Assembly: GCA_964556425.1 (NCBI GenBank) | Contig: CAZKWC010000051.1 | Location: forward strand, 1-21,923 | Length of the DNA stretch: 21,923 nucleotides | Direction of reading: 5' to 3' | Origin: JALQUL01 sp964556425 | Lineage (GTDB): Bacteria > Pseudomonadota > Gammaproteobacteria > Burkholderiales > Burkholderiaceae_C | Shown here: positions 6,674-15,621 of the stretch, piece after piece | Numbering within the stretch: position 1 is the first letter of the stretch | How the letters are laid out: each line of letters begins with the position of its first letter | Position numbers and translations under genes: made by a program | The notes under the pieces: generated by a model | What the model was told of the DNA's origin: nothing | The model's input: the letters and a program-made list of their open reading frames with translations, nothing else | The model's database searches: none

Positions 6674-7984
6674 ATGCTTGAAAATCAAAATGCTGAGTCA
6701 ATAGCTACTACATCTGTGCCAGACAACAATGAAAAAAACGATGTAGAACTAGATATACCAAAGGACAATGACACAGAAAATATTGAAACCACAACCAATA
6801 TTCCTGATTTAACTAGACGTATAGAGTTGTTATTTACCGCTAAGGGTTCTGATTATTTTAAAATTTGGATTACTAATCTAGCCTTTACTATTATCACGTT
6901 TGGCTTGTATTATCCATGGGCCAAAGCTAGGCGGCAAAGATATTTTTGGGCGCATACAGTAGTAGATGGTTATAGTTTAGGCTTTCACGGAAAAGCTTCC
7001 TCTATGTTTAAAGGTTATGCGATTGCTTCAGTTTTGGCCATTATTTATTATGCTTTATCGCAGTTTGCACCCACGTATCAAATCGCAATGTTTGCCTTCT
7101 TAGCTCTGATTTATCCAATTTTATTTCGAGCATCTTTAAGATTCTTATTATTAAACACCAGCTGGAGAGGCTTACGTTTTAGATTTTTAGGCAGTATCAA
7201 GCAATCTTACTGGTATTTGGCCCCCATAATGCTAGTAAGCTTTTTATTGACAGCTACTCCTCTTGTGGTGGTTTATTTTACAGGAGTAGATTTCAATGAT
7301 GTTTTTGATAGCAGCGATACGAATTATTGGTGGGCCTTAGGTATGTTATTGGCAACTACTTTTTTACTTGTTTTGATTGGAGTACCGTTAGCTTATTTTA
7401 AAATTAAAAAATACCAAAAAGATTTTTACTCCTACGCTAATTTAAAAACACAATTTAATGGTACAGGTTGGCAATTTTATAAAATTTTAATAAAAACGGT
7501 AGGGGTTAGTTTTTTGGCTGGAATTGCATTAAGCATAATTTCTGGCATTATTGCAATTGTATTTGGATTCGGTTTAAGTGCATTTTCGGACAATGGTTTT
7601 TTAAAAATAATAACTGGCTTTGCAATCACTGCTGCAATCGTGGTGAATTATTTGTTAATAGGTATTATCGTTAATAGTTATTTTACCTCTAGGCATTTTA
7701 ATTTTTTTTGGGGAAAACTCACTGCGAATGGTTTGAAGATCAATGCCAATTTACAGCTTAAAAAGCTCATTTTTCTTAATGCAAAAAATTATCTTTTGAT
7801 TATTTTAACTTTAGGTTTGTATTATCCATTTGCAAAAATAGCATCAACTAAACTTCAGGTTGAATCTTTAAATTTTGAAAGTACCATTAATTTTGATGAG
7901 TTGATTAGTAATTCAACTACAGATCAGCAGGGAAACTTTGGCGAAGCTATGAGTGACTTATTTGATTTTGATTTTGGCTTTTAA
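6674..7984 (+). CDS. DUF898 (YjgN-like) inner-membrane protein
   Basis: A 436-residue protein. The first 45 residues are acidic and Asn/Thr-rich, probably a cytoplasmic tail. The rest is strongly hydrophobic, with about eight membrane segments near residues 65-80, 116-130, 134-155, 180-202, 219-241, 275-302, 312-335 and 370-388. DUF898 hallmarks are present: FGLYYPWAKARRQRYFWAHT near residue 76, SLGFHGK, and a repeat of the pattern near the C-terminus (LGLYYPFAKIASTKL), showing an internal duplication. The family's biochemical role is unknown. The M48 peptidase gene starts about 96 nt downstream on the same strand, a pairing I know from other Proteobacteria, so the two probably act together at the inner membrane (inference). 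Confidence 0.88.
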   Translation: MLENQNAESIATTSVPDNNEKNDVELDIPKDNDTENIETTTNIPDLTRRIELLFTAKGSDYFKIWITNLAFTIITFGLYYPWAKARRQRYFWAHTVVDGYSLGFHGKASSMFKGYAIASVLAIIYYALSQFAPTYQIAMFAFLALIYPILFRASLRFLLLNTSWRGLRFRFLGSIKQSYWYLAPIMLVSFLLTATPLVVVYFTGVDFNDVFDSSDTNYWWALGMLLATTFLLVLIGVPLAYFKIKKYQKDFYSYANLKTQFNGTGWQFYKILIKTVGVSFLAGIALSIISGIIAIVFGFGLSAFSDNGFLKIITGFAITAAIVVNYLLIGIIVNSYFTSRHFNFFWGKLTANGLKINANLQLKKLIFLNAKNYLLIILTLGLYYPFAKIASTKLQVESLNFESTINFDELISNSTTDQQGNFGEAMSDLFDFDFGF

Positions 7985-8080
7985 TGTCTGAATTTCAATC
8001 CAGAAAATTGACTAAGAGCTGGATGTTAAAAGTCATTTCTTCCAGCCATTTTTGCATCATTATTTAATAAAGTGAATTTT

Positions 8081-9316
8081 ATGACGGCTATTCCAAATGA
8101 TGCTGTAAAGGCAAAATATTTTGATGGAAAATCTACTCACGCAAAGTTGGGTTTATTTTTTATTCATGAATATAAGGTTTATTTTGTCGCTAATGATGCA
8201 ACTAACTCACAGTTCGATCAAGATGTATTGAACCCCAACGCAGAGCCTCAAGACAATACTGAACTTGAACTTTGTTGGCCTGTTTCTGAATTGGATTTGC
8301 CTGAAGATTTAGGGCAAAAAGTGGCTCTTTTGTCTTTGCCCCGTTTAGCGAGTATTGAAATTGAGGTTTATTCAGATTGGAAATACTGGAGTGACAAATA
8401 TCGGCTTAGTCGGGGTTTTCAAAAGTACCAATTAAAAAGCAGTTTTGCTTTTACGGCTGTTATTTTAATTGCTTTGTTTGGTGTCTTTGTTTGGAACTGG
8501 GGAATTCCGTGGGCCGCTGAAAAATCTTTAGTATTAATTCCCCATGAAATTGACCAGCAGTTTGGTGAAAAAGCACTAGAGTATATTGATGATACTTTTA
8601 TGGAAGAAACGAATCTAACAAGTGAAGAACAAGATGAAATAGCGACTGCATTTGAGGAGTATCTTGCCAAGGTTGATGCACAATTAAGCCCTGCATATGA
8701 TTTACAGTTTAGATCAAGTTCTATAGGGCCTAATGCGTTTGCGCTACCTGGTGGAATCATCATAATGACCGATGAAATGGTCGATCTATTAGACAATGAT
8801 AAGCAAGCCTTATTTGGTGTTTTTGCTCATGAATTAGGTCATGTTAAAAATCGTGATTCAATGAAAAGCCTCATTCAATTATCGGCTACTGGTATTTTGA
8901 TGAATGTGTGGGTTGGGGATTTCAGTACAACCTTAGCTTCAATACCAGTCATTATTGAGCAGGCAAGTTATAGCCGAGAAATAGAAACAACGGCGGATGA
9001 ATCAGCAGCTAAAATTTTAACTCAAGCCAATATCTCACCCTTGGTAATGGTCAAGTTATTTGACTCATTTGAAGAGTTGGCTAAGGAGCGCAAAGATCAC
9101 TTTAAACTTGAAGTGGAGTCTAATCCGCCAAGGTCAGCATCCAAAAAAGCCTCTGAAAGTGCTAGTGAAGAAGACTCTGGTTTTACCGCAAAATTAGATT
9201 ATATTTTTAATCAAGACAAAACCTTAGGTATTGATTTTTCATCTCACCCAGCAAATGCAGAGCGTATAAAATTTTTTAAAGACGCAGCCGCTAACTGTTC
9301 TGCATGTAAGTTGTGA
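8081..9316 (+). CDS. Membrane-anchored M48 family zinc metallopeptidase
   Basis: I chose ATG at 8081 (411 aa) over an in-frame GTG at 8072, because AAAGTG lies just upstream as a weak ribosome site. The first 115 residues are a soluble domain with strand-like segments. One membrane helix follows at about 119-140 (AFTAVILIALFGVFVWNWG), placing the C-terminal peptidase domain on the other side, probably in the periplasm. The zinc site is HELGH at 250-254, and the third ligand is the Glu of SREIETTAD (E302). FALPGGIIIMTDEMVDLL is the usual M48 strand before the active helix. A Ser/Glu/Lys-rich linker (SASKKASESASEEDSG) follows, then SSHPANAERI, typical of the M48 C-terminus. It likely degrades or processes damaged envelope proteins; its substrate is unknown. 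It follows the DUF898 gene. Confidence 0.92.
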   Translation: MTAIPNDAVKAKYFDGKSTHAKLGLFFIHEYKVYFVANDATNSQFDQDVLNPNAEPQDNTELELCWPVSELDLPEDLGQKVALLSLPRLASIEIEVYSDWKYWSDKYRLSRGFQKYQLKSSFAFTAVILIALFGVFVWNWGIPWAAEKSLVLIPHEIDQQFGEKALEYIDDTFMEETNLTSEEQDEIATAFEEYLAKVDAQLSPAYDLQFRSSSIGPNAFALPGGIIIMTDEMVDLLDNDKQALFGVFAHELGHVKNRDSMKSLIQLSATGILMNVWVGDFSTTLASIPVIIEQASYSREIETTADESAAKILTQANISPLVMVKLFDSFEELAKERKDHFKLEVESNPPRSASKKASESASEEDSGFTAKLDYIFNQDKTLGIDFSSHPANAERIKFFKDAAANCSACKL

Positions 9317-9658
9317 AAAGATTCTTAATGACTTGAGACTAAGAGAGGCAGCGCTAATTCTTTTACTAGTGTTAGCGCGCTTACACTAAGTACAGCAATT
9401 AGTATAATAAGTTTGAATGATAAATGATTTTAAATGAGACAAGCGAGCTAACCTTGCCAAGTAATCAGGAGCGAAGGCCAAGTGGCTTGTTAAGGAAAAA
9501 AGTGAGTAATGAGTTAATGAAATAATTACTCAATGCAGCAGAGGTATTAACTAATCACCCATTCATATGGGGATTAAGATATAGGAATATAAGTGTTTTT
9601 ATCAACAACCTAGATATACCCTATAGCATTTGCTGGCTTCAATCTACAGTTCAACAGC
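9317..9658. other. Intergenic region between convergent genes, with inverted repeats
   Basis: No coding frame is supported. It contains two overlapping inverted repeats near 9352-9388 (the second listed separately). Another exact 8+8 bp repeat is TGAGTAAT (9503-9510) / ATTACTCA (9525-9532). None has a following T run on either strand, so bidirectional termination is plausible but not shown. Confidence 0.45.
9367..9388. repeat. Near-perfect 22-bp palindrome
   Basis: TAGTGTTAGCG (9367-9377) and CGCTTACACTA (9378-9388) are reverse complements at 10 of 11 positions, with no spacer. The inner TTAGCGC (9372-9378) also pairs with GCGCTAA about 9352-9358, so two alternative hairpins compete. It lies between the ends of two convergent genes, so a termination or mRNA 3'-end role is the simplest reading. 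A protein-binding site is the alternative. Confidence 0.5.
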
Positions 9659-12190
9659 CTAGACTTTTTGATCTAATTTTTGCGTCCAACGAGCCATTAA
9701 TTCAGTTAATTGCACTCGTGTAAATGGTTTAGTAAGGTAATCATCCATACCTGCTTTTATGCAGTTTTCTTTGTCATCAGTCATGGCGTTTGCCGTCAGA
9801 GCAATTATCGGTTTACGTATTAAACCTAAACTTTGCTCACGTTTGCGAATGGTTCTGCTTGCTTCTAAACCATCCATGCCCGGCATTTGTACATCCATTA
9901 AAATGATATCGTGGGGTACATTTTTACTAATCTCAACGGCTTCAAGACCATCTTTAGCCACAATCGGATGACAGTCCATTTTGCGCAGCATACTGCATAC
10001 TATTTCACGGTTAATGGCATTGTCATCTACGATTAATACTTGCAGCTTGTTTTTTTCTAACAAAGAATTATCAGGCTGTTTTTCAGTGAGTAGTGGTTGA
10101 CTAGTGGCCTTGTTTTCTTGGACCAGCAATACCTCATGGAGGCCAGTGGTAGTGCTCGCAGAAGGGAAATGAGAGGTCGTAGCGGGTGAGGCAATAATTT
10201 TGGCATCACTCAATAAAGAATGGGCTAAATCTTGAATCATCACAGGTTGGGCAAGACACATATTAGCGCCTTTATGCCTGGCCTTTTGACAATCTTGGCT
10301 AGATCGTAGCTGAGTCAGTAAAATGGTTTTTGCAGCCTTACCACATACAATTAAAATATACTGCTGAATGTTGGCTAAATCTAGCTCACTCATTTGTTCA
10401 TCAAGAATTAACCAATCAATACCAATTGCAGGTAATTCTAAAAGCGAAGCTTCATCTGCATTTTTGGCAGTGAATGAATGGATATTTAAACGATTGAGTT
10501 TCTCTTGGGTAGCGGTAAGATTGGAAGTGCTGCTTGAAACAATAAGTGCTTGTGTGTTTTTTAGTCTAGGTATAGCAGGCTCATGAATTAGCCAACTACT
10601 TAAATATTTACTGTCTTCTACAGGGGCAAATGGTAGGTCTAACCAAAAACAAGACCCCTTACCGGTTTCGCTTTCAAATGCTACATTGCCACCCATAAGG
10701 TCAGCGAGTTGTTGTGAAATAACCAAGCCCAAACCAGAGCCGCCATAACGCCTCGCCATTGAAATATCGGCTTGTGAAAAAACTTCAAACAATGCGGTTT
10801 TTGAGGCCTCTGGAATACCAATACCCGTATCTTGTATAGCGCAGCGTATGACTTTTGTACCTTTAGAATTAATCAGGGTTTTAAGATGAATTTTGACTTC
10901 ACCCTTATCAGTAAACTTAACTGCATTAGAAATTAAGTTACTAATAATTTGTTTAAACCGGTGTGGGTCGCCTAGGATTTGATCTGGAACATCAGCATCT
11001 GCCCATTGGTAAATGGCAATCCCTTTTTCGACGGCCCGTTCGTTAAATAAAAGAGAGATTTCTTCAATCGCATTGATAATTGAGAAGGGTAGGTTCTCTA
11101 ATTGCAGTTTACCTGCTTCAATTTTAGAAAAATCTAAAATATCGTTGATGAGATACATGAGTGAGGAGGCAGAACTGCCAATCATTTCGACATATCGTCT
11201 TTGACTGTTATCGAGTTGAGTCTCATTGAGAATCTGACTAATGCCCATCAAGCCGTTGAGTGGAGTTCTAATTTCATGACTCATGTTGGCCAAAAATTGG
11301 CTTTTTGCTCGACTGGCTGACTCAGCTTGTTCTTTGGCTAAGCGCAGTTCTGCAGTACGTTTATCGACTTCACTTTCTAGATGTTCTCGGTGCTCAATTA
11401 AGGCTAAATCTCGGCCTTCTATTTGTATGAGCATATGATTAAAACCGTTGATTAATTCGCCAATTTCGTCTTTATTGTTTGAAGTGTTGACCCTGACCGA
11501 ATAGTCTTGTTTAAGTGCTACTTCTTTGACAACGTTAGCTAAATTGGAAACTGGCTGGGCAATATAGGTCTTGAGTTTTTTAACCAATATCCAAGCCGCA
11601 CTAAAAGCTAAAATTAATCCCACTAAAGCGACTAAACCGCTCCCTAGCAGCCCAACCCAAACAGGTGTAAGACTAATTTCAAGTATGACAGCGCCCAATT
11701 TGTCTTGGTCGTGAACGACATCTTGTTTGGTAATTAAATTAGTCCAAGAGATATCTCTGCTTTTGTTTTGAGTTGTGGCAATTAATTCAGCCACTTTGTT
11801 TTTATCTTTGGCTAATAAAGCAGGGTAGGTGGCAAAAACCTGATTTTCTTCATTAATTAATATGGCCGATTGGACCTGGGTTAAATGCCTAAAAGTAGCG
11901 AGTTGTTGAGTAGCAGCCGCTCTATCATCAAATCGAATAGCCGCCCCAGTAGTGTCAGCGGCTAATTCTGACAGACTACTGGCTTCGTTATTGACCCTGC
12001 TAATTTCACGTTTAATTTGCCAAAACGAAGTAGTGACAAAAAATACAATCAAAGCTAACAAAACACTTAACGCCACAATTCCTATGAGTTTTTGACCAAT
12101 AGGCAAGTCTCGAAAAACGCTATTGCTTTTCGATTCTTGATCAGTACTTGACTGATTGGGCTTTGTTGTCTTCATGTTATGAAACATCAT
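9659..12190 (-). CDS. CHASE8-HAMP hybrid sensor histidine kinase
   Basis: An 843-residue inner-membrane kinase. Order: cytoplasmic N-terminus; membrane helix at about 34-56; periplasmic CHASE8-like domain at about 60-172 (SELAADTTGAAIRFDDR); second helix at about 177-203; HAMP at about 204-258; coiled coil; HisKA with phospho-acceptor H305 (FLANMSHEIRTPLNG); HATPase with N-box N418/N422, G1 DTGIGIP (454-460) and G2 GGSGLGL (483-489). Residues about 546-660 look like a receiver that has lost its acid pair (SSST) and its Lys (Q648), though D597 remains. Residues 717-830 are an intact receiver: D722, D723, D766, T799, K821. There is no HPt domain, so a separate phosphotransfer protein is needed for full relay. 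Its start overlaps the yfiR-like stop by 4 nt (ATGA), implying translational coupling. CHASE8 is the input domain of YfiN, and YfiR represses YfiN in the periplasm, so the upstream gene product probably controls this kinase (inference). Confidence 0.93.
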   Translation of the reverse strand: MMFHNMKTTKPNQSSTDQESKSNSVFRDLPIGQKLIGIVALSVLLALIVFFVTTSFWQIKREISRVNNEASSLSELAADTTGAAIRFDDRAAATQQLATFRHLTQVQSAILINEENQVFATYPALLAKDKNKVAELIATTQNKSRDISWTNLITKQDVVHDQDKLGAVILEISLTPVWVGLLGSGLVALVGLILAFSAAWILVKKLKTYIAQPVSNLANVVKEVALKQDYSVRVNTSNNKDEIGELINGFNHMLIQIEGRDLALIEHREHLESEVDKRTAELRLAKEQAESASRAKSQFLANMSHEIRTPLNGLMGISQILNETQLDNSQRRYVEMIGSSASSLMYLINDILDFSKIEAGKLQLENLPFSIINAIEEISLLFNERAVEKGIAIYQWADADVPDQILGDPHRFKQIISNLISNAVKFTDKGEVKIHLKTLINSKGTKVIRCAIQDTGIGIPEASKTALFEVFSQADISMARRYGGSGLGLVISQQLADLMGGNVAFESETGKGSCFWLDLPFAPVEDSKYLSSWLIHEPAIPRLKNTQALIVSSSTSNLTATQEKLNRLNIHSFTAKNADEASLLELPAIGIDWLILDEQMSELDLANIQQYILIVCGKAAKTILLTQLRSSQDCQKARHKGANMCLAQPVMIQDLAHSLLSDAKIIASPATTSHFPSASTTTGLHEVLLVQENKATSQPLLTEKQPDNSLLEKNKLQVLIVDDNAINREIVCSMLRKMDCHPIVAKDGLEAVEISKNVPHDIILMDVQMPGMDGLEASRTIRKREQSLGLIRKPIIALTANAMTDDKENCIKAGMDDYLTKPFTRVQLTELMARWTQKLDQKV

Positions 12191-12735
12191 AATTTGATTC
12201 GAGTGCTACGTGCTAATTTAAGCATTTCAGAGCTCGCTTTTAAATTAGATTTTTGCATGAGTGGCAGATTAACATCGAATTGAATTCTGTCCTCTACAGT
12301 ATCAAGATGGATGTGTGCAATGGCATCTAGTTGAGCTTTAGTGTCTGTTACCACCAAAGTGTTAGTAGAGGCTGCATTCTTCATGATGCTGGATAGCTGT
12401 TTGGTTTCCGACTCTGGTACAAAAACAATTTGGCATTCTTTGACTTGGTCAAGATTGATATTGCGTTTGACTTGAATTTCTTTACCTTGAGTGGATCGAC
12501 CATTTAGCGCATTAAAAGCACCATTCAAATCTTCTTTACCAACCAAACAGATTGATAATTGATTTTTATTTTCACTGGACATCCATTCGACGTATTTTGC
12601 AAAGTTATAGACAAAAGCTACTTTTAGTCGATTTTCAGTATTGCTGCCTTGTGATTGAGCCATTGCGGTAATGGGCTGAATTAAACAAATGCTTAACAGG
12701 CATGCGGCTTTTAGAGTAGAGATGTATTTTTTCAT
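12187..12735 (-). CDS. YfiR/DUF4154 family periplasmic protein
   Basis: I chose the ATG at 12735 (182 aa) over the one at 12741, because the strong AAGGAG (12747-12742) directly abuts the first ATG but sits 6 nt from the second. The N-terminus is a Sec signal peptide (KKYISTLKAACLLSICLIQPITAMAQ) with likely cleavage after AMAQ or one residue earlier. The mature protein has DUF4154 hallmarks: VAFVYNFAKYVEWM at the start, a central SICLVGKEDL, and the C-terminal KASSEMLKLARSTRIK. In Pseudomonas, YfiR binds and represses the CHASE8-containing diguanylate cyclase YfiN. Here the next gene is a CHASE8 histidine kinase, so kinase control is the likely role. Residues 43 and 92 (ORF count from this start) are Cys, possible redox sites. 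It lies between the TonB receptor and the kinase in one operon. Confidence 0.88.
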   Translation of the reverse strand: MKKYISTLKAACLLSICLIQPITAMAQSQGSNTENRLKVAFVYNFAKYVEWMSSENKNQLSICLVGKEDLNGAFNALNGRSTQGKEIQVKRNINLDQVKECQIVFVPESETKQLSSIMKNAASTNTLVVTDTKAQLDAIAHIHLDTVEDRIQFDVNLPLMQKSNLKASSEMLKLARSTRIKL

Positions 12736-12741
12736 TTTCAT

Positions 12742-12747
12742 CTCCTT
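12742..12747 (-). promoter_or_regulatory. Ribosome binding site deciding the YfiR-like start
   Basis: AAGGAG, read on the minus strand, is among the strongest Shine-Dalgarno matches in the window. It overlaps the last base of the receptor's stop codon region and sets the start at 12735 rather than 12741. Confidence 0.7.
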
Positions 12748-14995
12748 AGAAGCGCCACAAGGCAGTTAAATAAACACTACGACTGACGTCATAGGGCACT
12801 GAATTGGGTACCAAGTTAAAAAACTCGGTATGCCTACTCTTGAGGAGATTTTTGCCAACAATCGCAAACTCAATATTTTTATTCTTTTGCCATGCTAGTC
12901 TTGCATCTAAGGCGGTATAGGCAGGTACTTTATAGACACTGCCGTCTAATTGACCATGACGAGTTGCACTGGTGTACCTGACAGTGGCATCAAATGTTAC
13001 ACCTTGGCTTAAGTTCATAGAACTAGTTAGCAAAGCTTGATGAGTTTGTGCCGATTGCTCTAGCATTTGCAATTGTCGGTCAGAAAAAATATCACCTGTT
13101 AATTTTGGTTTTATTTTTAGATATGAATATGAAGTTTGAATTCTCCACCAAGGCTGAGCCTGCCAATTGATCAAGCCTTCACCACCCCAGCTTTTTGCAT
13201 TTTCAGAGCTATCGGTGTAGCCTGCAATAATCATGGAGCAATTGGTTCGTCCGGCTAATAAACATTGCAAAATACTTGCAGTTTGATTGGGTTGTTGTTC
13301 ATACACGTGGTAGGCCCTGAGGCGTTTGTATTCGTTGTAGAACAATGCGCTTTCAAATTGCAAATTGTTATTGACTTGTTTTCTCCAACCGCCCTCTAGG
13401 CTTATGGCTTCTTCTGGCTTAGGTTGAGTATCTGCTGGTGGCGAAAGCCTAGACATCGCTGTTACAGCACCTTTGGGTAGTGGTACAGGTGAGCGATAGT
13501 TAAAGTCGGCTGCATCTTGAGCAAAGATGTCAATAATGGAGTCCGATTCGGTTCTGCGCAAGGCACGAACTGATTTAGATAAAGCACCCCATACGGTATC
13601 TGAGCTAGATGGAGTCCATAAAACACGGAAATTTGGTTGATAGTTAAAACCGGTTAAGCCGTCTTGCTCAAATTTACTGCCTAAAATGAGTTTGAGTTTT
13701 TCAGGTACCAAAGTGTAGTCATTATTGACAAATGCACTGTAAGTAAAGCGTTTATCTTTGCCGTCTGCGATTTGATAAGGACTTGCAGGTAATAATAACT
13801 CGTCTGCAGTGTAGCGTATTCCTAAACCCCAGATAAGATCATTTTTACCTGAAATTTGGCGGATTTGGAAATCGACATCAACATCAGTTTTTTTACCACC
13901 AAGAGTGGTTAAATAGGGTTGTGTGTTGTCAATGCCAGTACCCCACAATACTTTATGTAAAGCGTTGGCGTTATCTACATAGCCTTGAATACTGGCTTCG
14001 CTTCCAGCCTCTGTTTTCCAATCATAACGAGCTTGTAAATGCCAGCCTTTGTCTAGGGTGTGCATGTTGCGGGTGGCACTGTAGGGCGTTTGTGGATCGC
14101 CGTAGCCTCTTAACACCGGCACTCGCCATGAATCACCACTAGTGGTGTTAAAGATTTCTGACAGAATGGTTAAATCACCCGAGTCGAGTTTTTTCTCGAG
14201 GCGGTAACCTAATAATTGATGTTTGGCACCATCAATCCCTTTTTTGCCGGTAAGACTTTCGTAGGAGTCACCCATGGTGTCGGATTTAGCGTACATACGA
14301 TAGAAGCCACCGTTGTCGAGTTCACCACCATGTCGAATGGTAGTCATACCGTAGTCGCCACTTCCGATGGCAGTACTAACAAAATTACCTTGGGTATTTT
14401 TTGCTTTACGGGTCACGATATTAATCACACCATTCATGGCATTGGTGCCCCATAAAGCTGCACCAGGACCTCTTACCACTTCAATTTGTTCAATATCTTC
14501 TAAAACAGTATCTTGATTTTCCCACATCACCCCTGAAAACAAGGGTGAATATATGCTACGTCCGTCTACTAGTACTAATAGTTTATTAGAGAAGCGCTCA
14601 TTAAAACCTCTAGAGCTAATGGCATATCGATCGCGGGATAGTCGGGCAACGTTAATTCCAGGCACGAGTTGCAAAGCTTCTGCGATGGTGGTGGCACCCG
14701 AGCGCCTAATTTCGTCAGCAGTAATTACATGGGCGGCTGCAGAAACATCGGTGATGTTTTGAGTTTTACGAGCCATAGAGGTGATGCGAAACTCTACCAA
14801 CTCCTCAAGACTTAAATTGAGTAGTGGATCATCTTCAGCGTGCGCATTTTTGCTATGCAAAAGTGCAGGAATCGCCAACGAGAGGGCTATCATGAGCGCA
14901 GTAGGTTGATAGGCCATTGAAAGTCTTGGTATGTAAGAAGATTTTTTTGTACTTAGGACAAAATCATCTTTTTTGGATGGGACATTGTTTTTCAT
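12746..14995 (-). CDS. TonB-dependent outer-membrane receptor
   Basis: A 749-residue receptor. Residues 1-53 are a long signal peptide (hydrophobic core MIALSLAIPALL, cleavage after AHA); an alternative start at Met27 would give a normal-length signal. Residues about 60-190 form the plug: LEELVEFRITSMARK, DVSAAAHVITADEIRRSG, LVLVDGRSIYSPLFSG, IEVVRGPGAALWGTNAMNG. The rest is a beta-barrel ending in Phe (TALWRF), the usual outer-membrane insertion signal. Two Cys in a predicted surface loop (QCLLAGRTNC) may form a disulfide. The plug matches a subfamily I know from receptors linked to signalling genes; no siderophore- or cobalamin-specific motif is seen and the ligand is unknown. It heads an operon with the YfiR-like protein and the hybrid kinase, suggesting ligand import and sensing are coupled. 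Confidence 0.93.
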   Translation of the reverse strand: MKNNVPSKKDDFVLSTKKSSYIPRLSMAYQPTALMIALSLAIPALLHSKNAHAEDDPLLNLSLEELVEFRITSMARKTQNITDVSAAAHVITADEIRRSGATTIAEALQLVPGINVARLSRDRYAISSRGFNERFSNKLLVLVDGRSIYSPLFSGVMWENQDTVLEDIEQIEVVRGPGAALWGTNAMNGVINIVTRKAKNTQGNFVSTAIGSGDYGMTTIRHGGELDNGGFYRMYAKSDTMGDSYESLTGKKGIDGAKHQLLGYRLEKKLDSGDLTILSEIFNTTSGDSWRVPVLRGYGDPQTPYSATRNMHTLDKGWHLQARYDWKTEAGSEASIQGYVDNANALHKVLWGTGIDNTQPYLTTLGGKKTDVDVDFQIRQISGKNDLIWGLGIRYTADELLLPASPYQIADGKDKRFTYSAFVNNDYTLVPEKLKLILGSKFEQDGLTGFNYQPNFRVLWTPSSSDTVWGALSKSVRALRRTESDSIIDIFAQDAADFNYRSPVPLPKGAVTAMSRLSPPADTQPKPEEAISLEGGWRKQVNNNLQFESALFYNEYKRLRAYHVYEQQPNQTASILQCLLAGRTNCSMIIAGYTDSSENAKSWGGEGLINWQAQPWWRIQTSYSYLKIKPKLTGDIFSDRQLQMLEQSAQTHQALLTSSMNLSQGVTFDATVRYTSATRHGQLDGSVYKVPAYTALDARLAWQKNKNIEFAIVGKNLLKSRHTEFFNLVPNSVPYDVSRSVYLTALWRF

Positions 14996-15621
14996 ACGAA
15001 TATCCAGGTTATAAAGATTAACTGTAGCATCTCAATAAAATCAAAGTAATGGCATTGGGTGATTATGATGATTGTGCTAGATTTTTACCTAAAAATACGC
15101 TTTTGTGCTTTCAAAATACAACGATTTGATACACACTGTGACTTTGTTCTTACATTTGAGCGTTATTGAGCCATATGGCAAACGCCTTTATGTCTTGATT
15201 TATGCTGCGGATCCTAAGAAAATCAATATGCTTCTCAGACTGACTAGATTTTTCTCAATTGCTTCATTTTATAAACTATTCAATCTTATAGATAGGGATA
15301 GCAAACAAAGCGGTACTGGAAAATGCTTGCTTTGCCGCATAAGTCTAGTGTGGCTTTATAGTTGTATTTTTCACATATGGTAATATGTATAAGTATCAAA
15401 ACCAATTGAATAGTTCAATTCAGTAGCAATTAGAGTTGCTAAAGTTGCTTGTTTGGCTCAATGGTGCTGTTACTTTCTTATAACCAATGAAGAATATACT
15501 ATCCTTTACAATCAAGGGTATTGCAGCAATTTTAGGCGATGCTAACGGGCATTAGTCGCAGCACACTACAAGCTTGGCTACTAGCTTTTACATCTCAATA
15601 ATTCTCGACTTTAATTTTTAT
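14996..15621. other. Long divergent intergenic region
   Basis: About 625 nt between the TonB receptor and the J-domain gene. No convincing gene is present: a 92-codon plus-strand frame from GTG at 15105 has no ribosome site and no family-like features. It holds the receptor promoter (15008-15035) and a cluster of short inverted repeats at about 15374-15442, among them AATTGAA (15404-15410) / TTCAATT (15414-15420) and TAGCAA / TTGCTA (about 15425-15442). Confidence 0.5.
15008..15035 (-). promoter_or_regulatory. Candidate sigma70-type promoter of the TonB receptor operon
   Basis: Minus strand: TTGAGA (15035-15030) and TATAAC (15013-15008), each 5 of 6 to consensus, with a 16-nt spacer. The start of transcription would be near 15001, only about 6 nt before the ATG at 14995. 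Either the mRNA has almost no leader, or translation starts at Met27 (ATG at 14917). Confidence 0.5.

Noticed and set aside
8419..8796. Minus-strand 125-codon frame inside the M48 gene
   Set aside because: Antisense shadow of a clear peptidase gene with intact zinc-site motifs.
15105..15383. A 92-codon plus-strand open frame from GTG
   Set aside because: No ribosome site, no recognisable domain, random-looking composition; it lies in the divergent promoter region.
15574..15621. Upstream start for the J-domain gene
   Set aside because: The added residues are hydrophobic and unlike the family; ATG at 15622 places the J domain at the N-terminus as usual.
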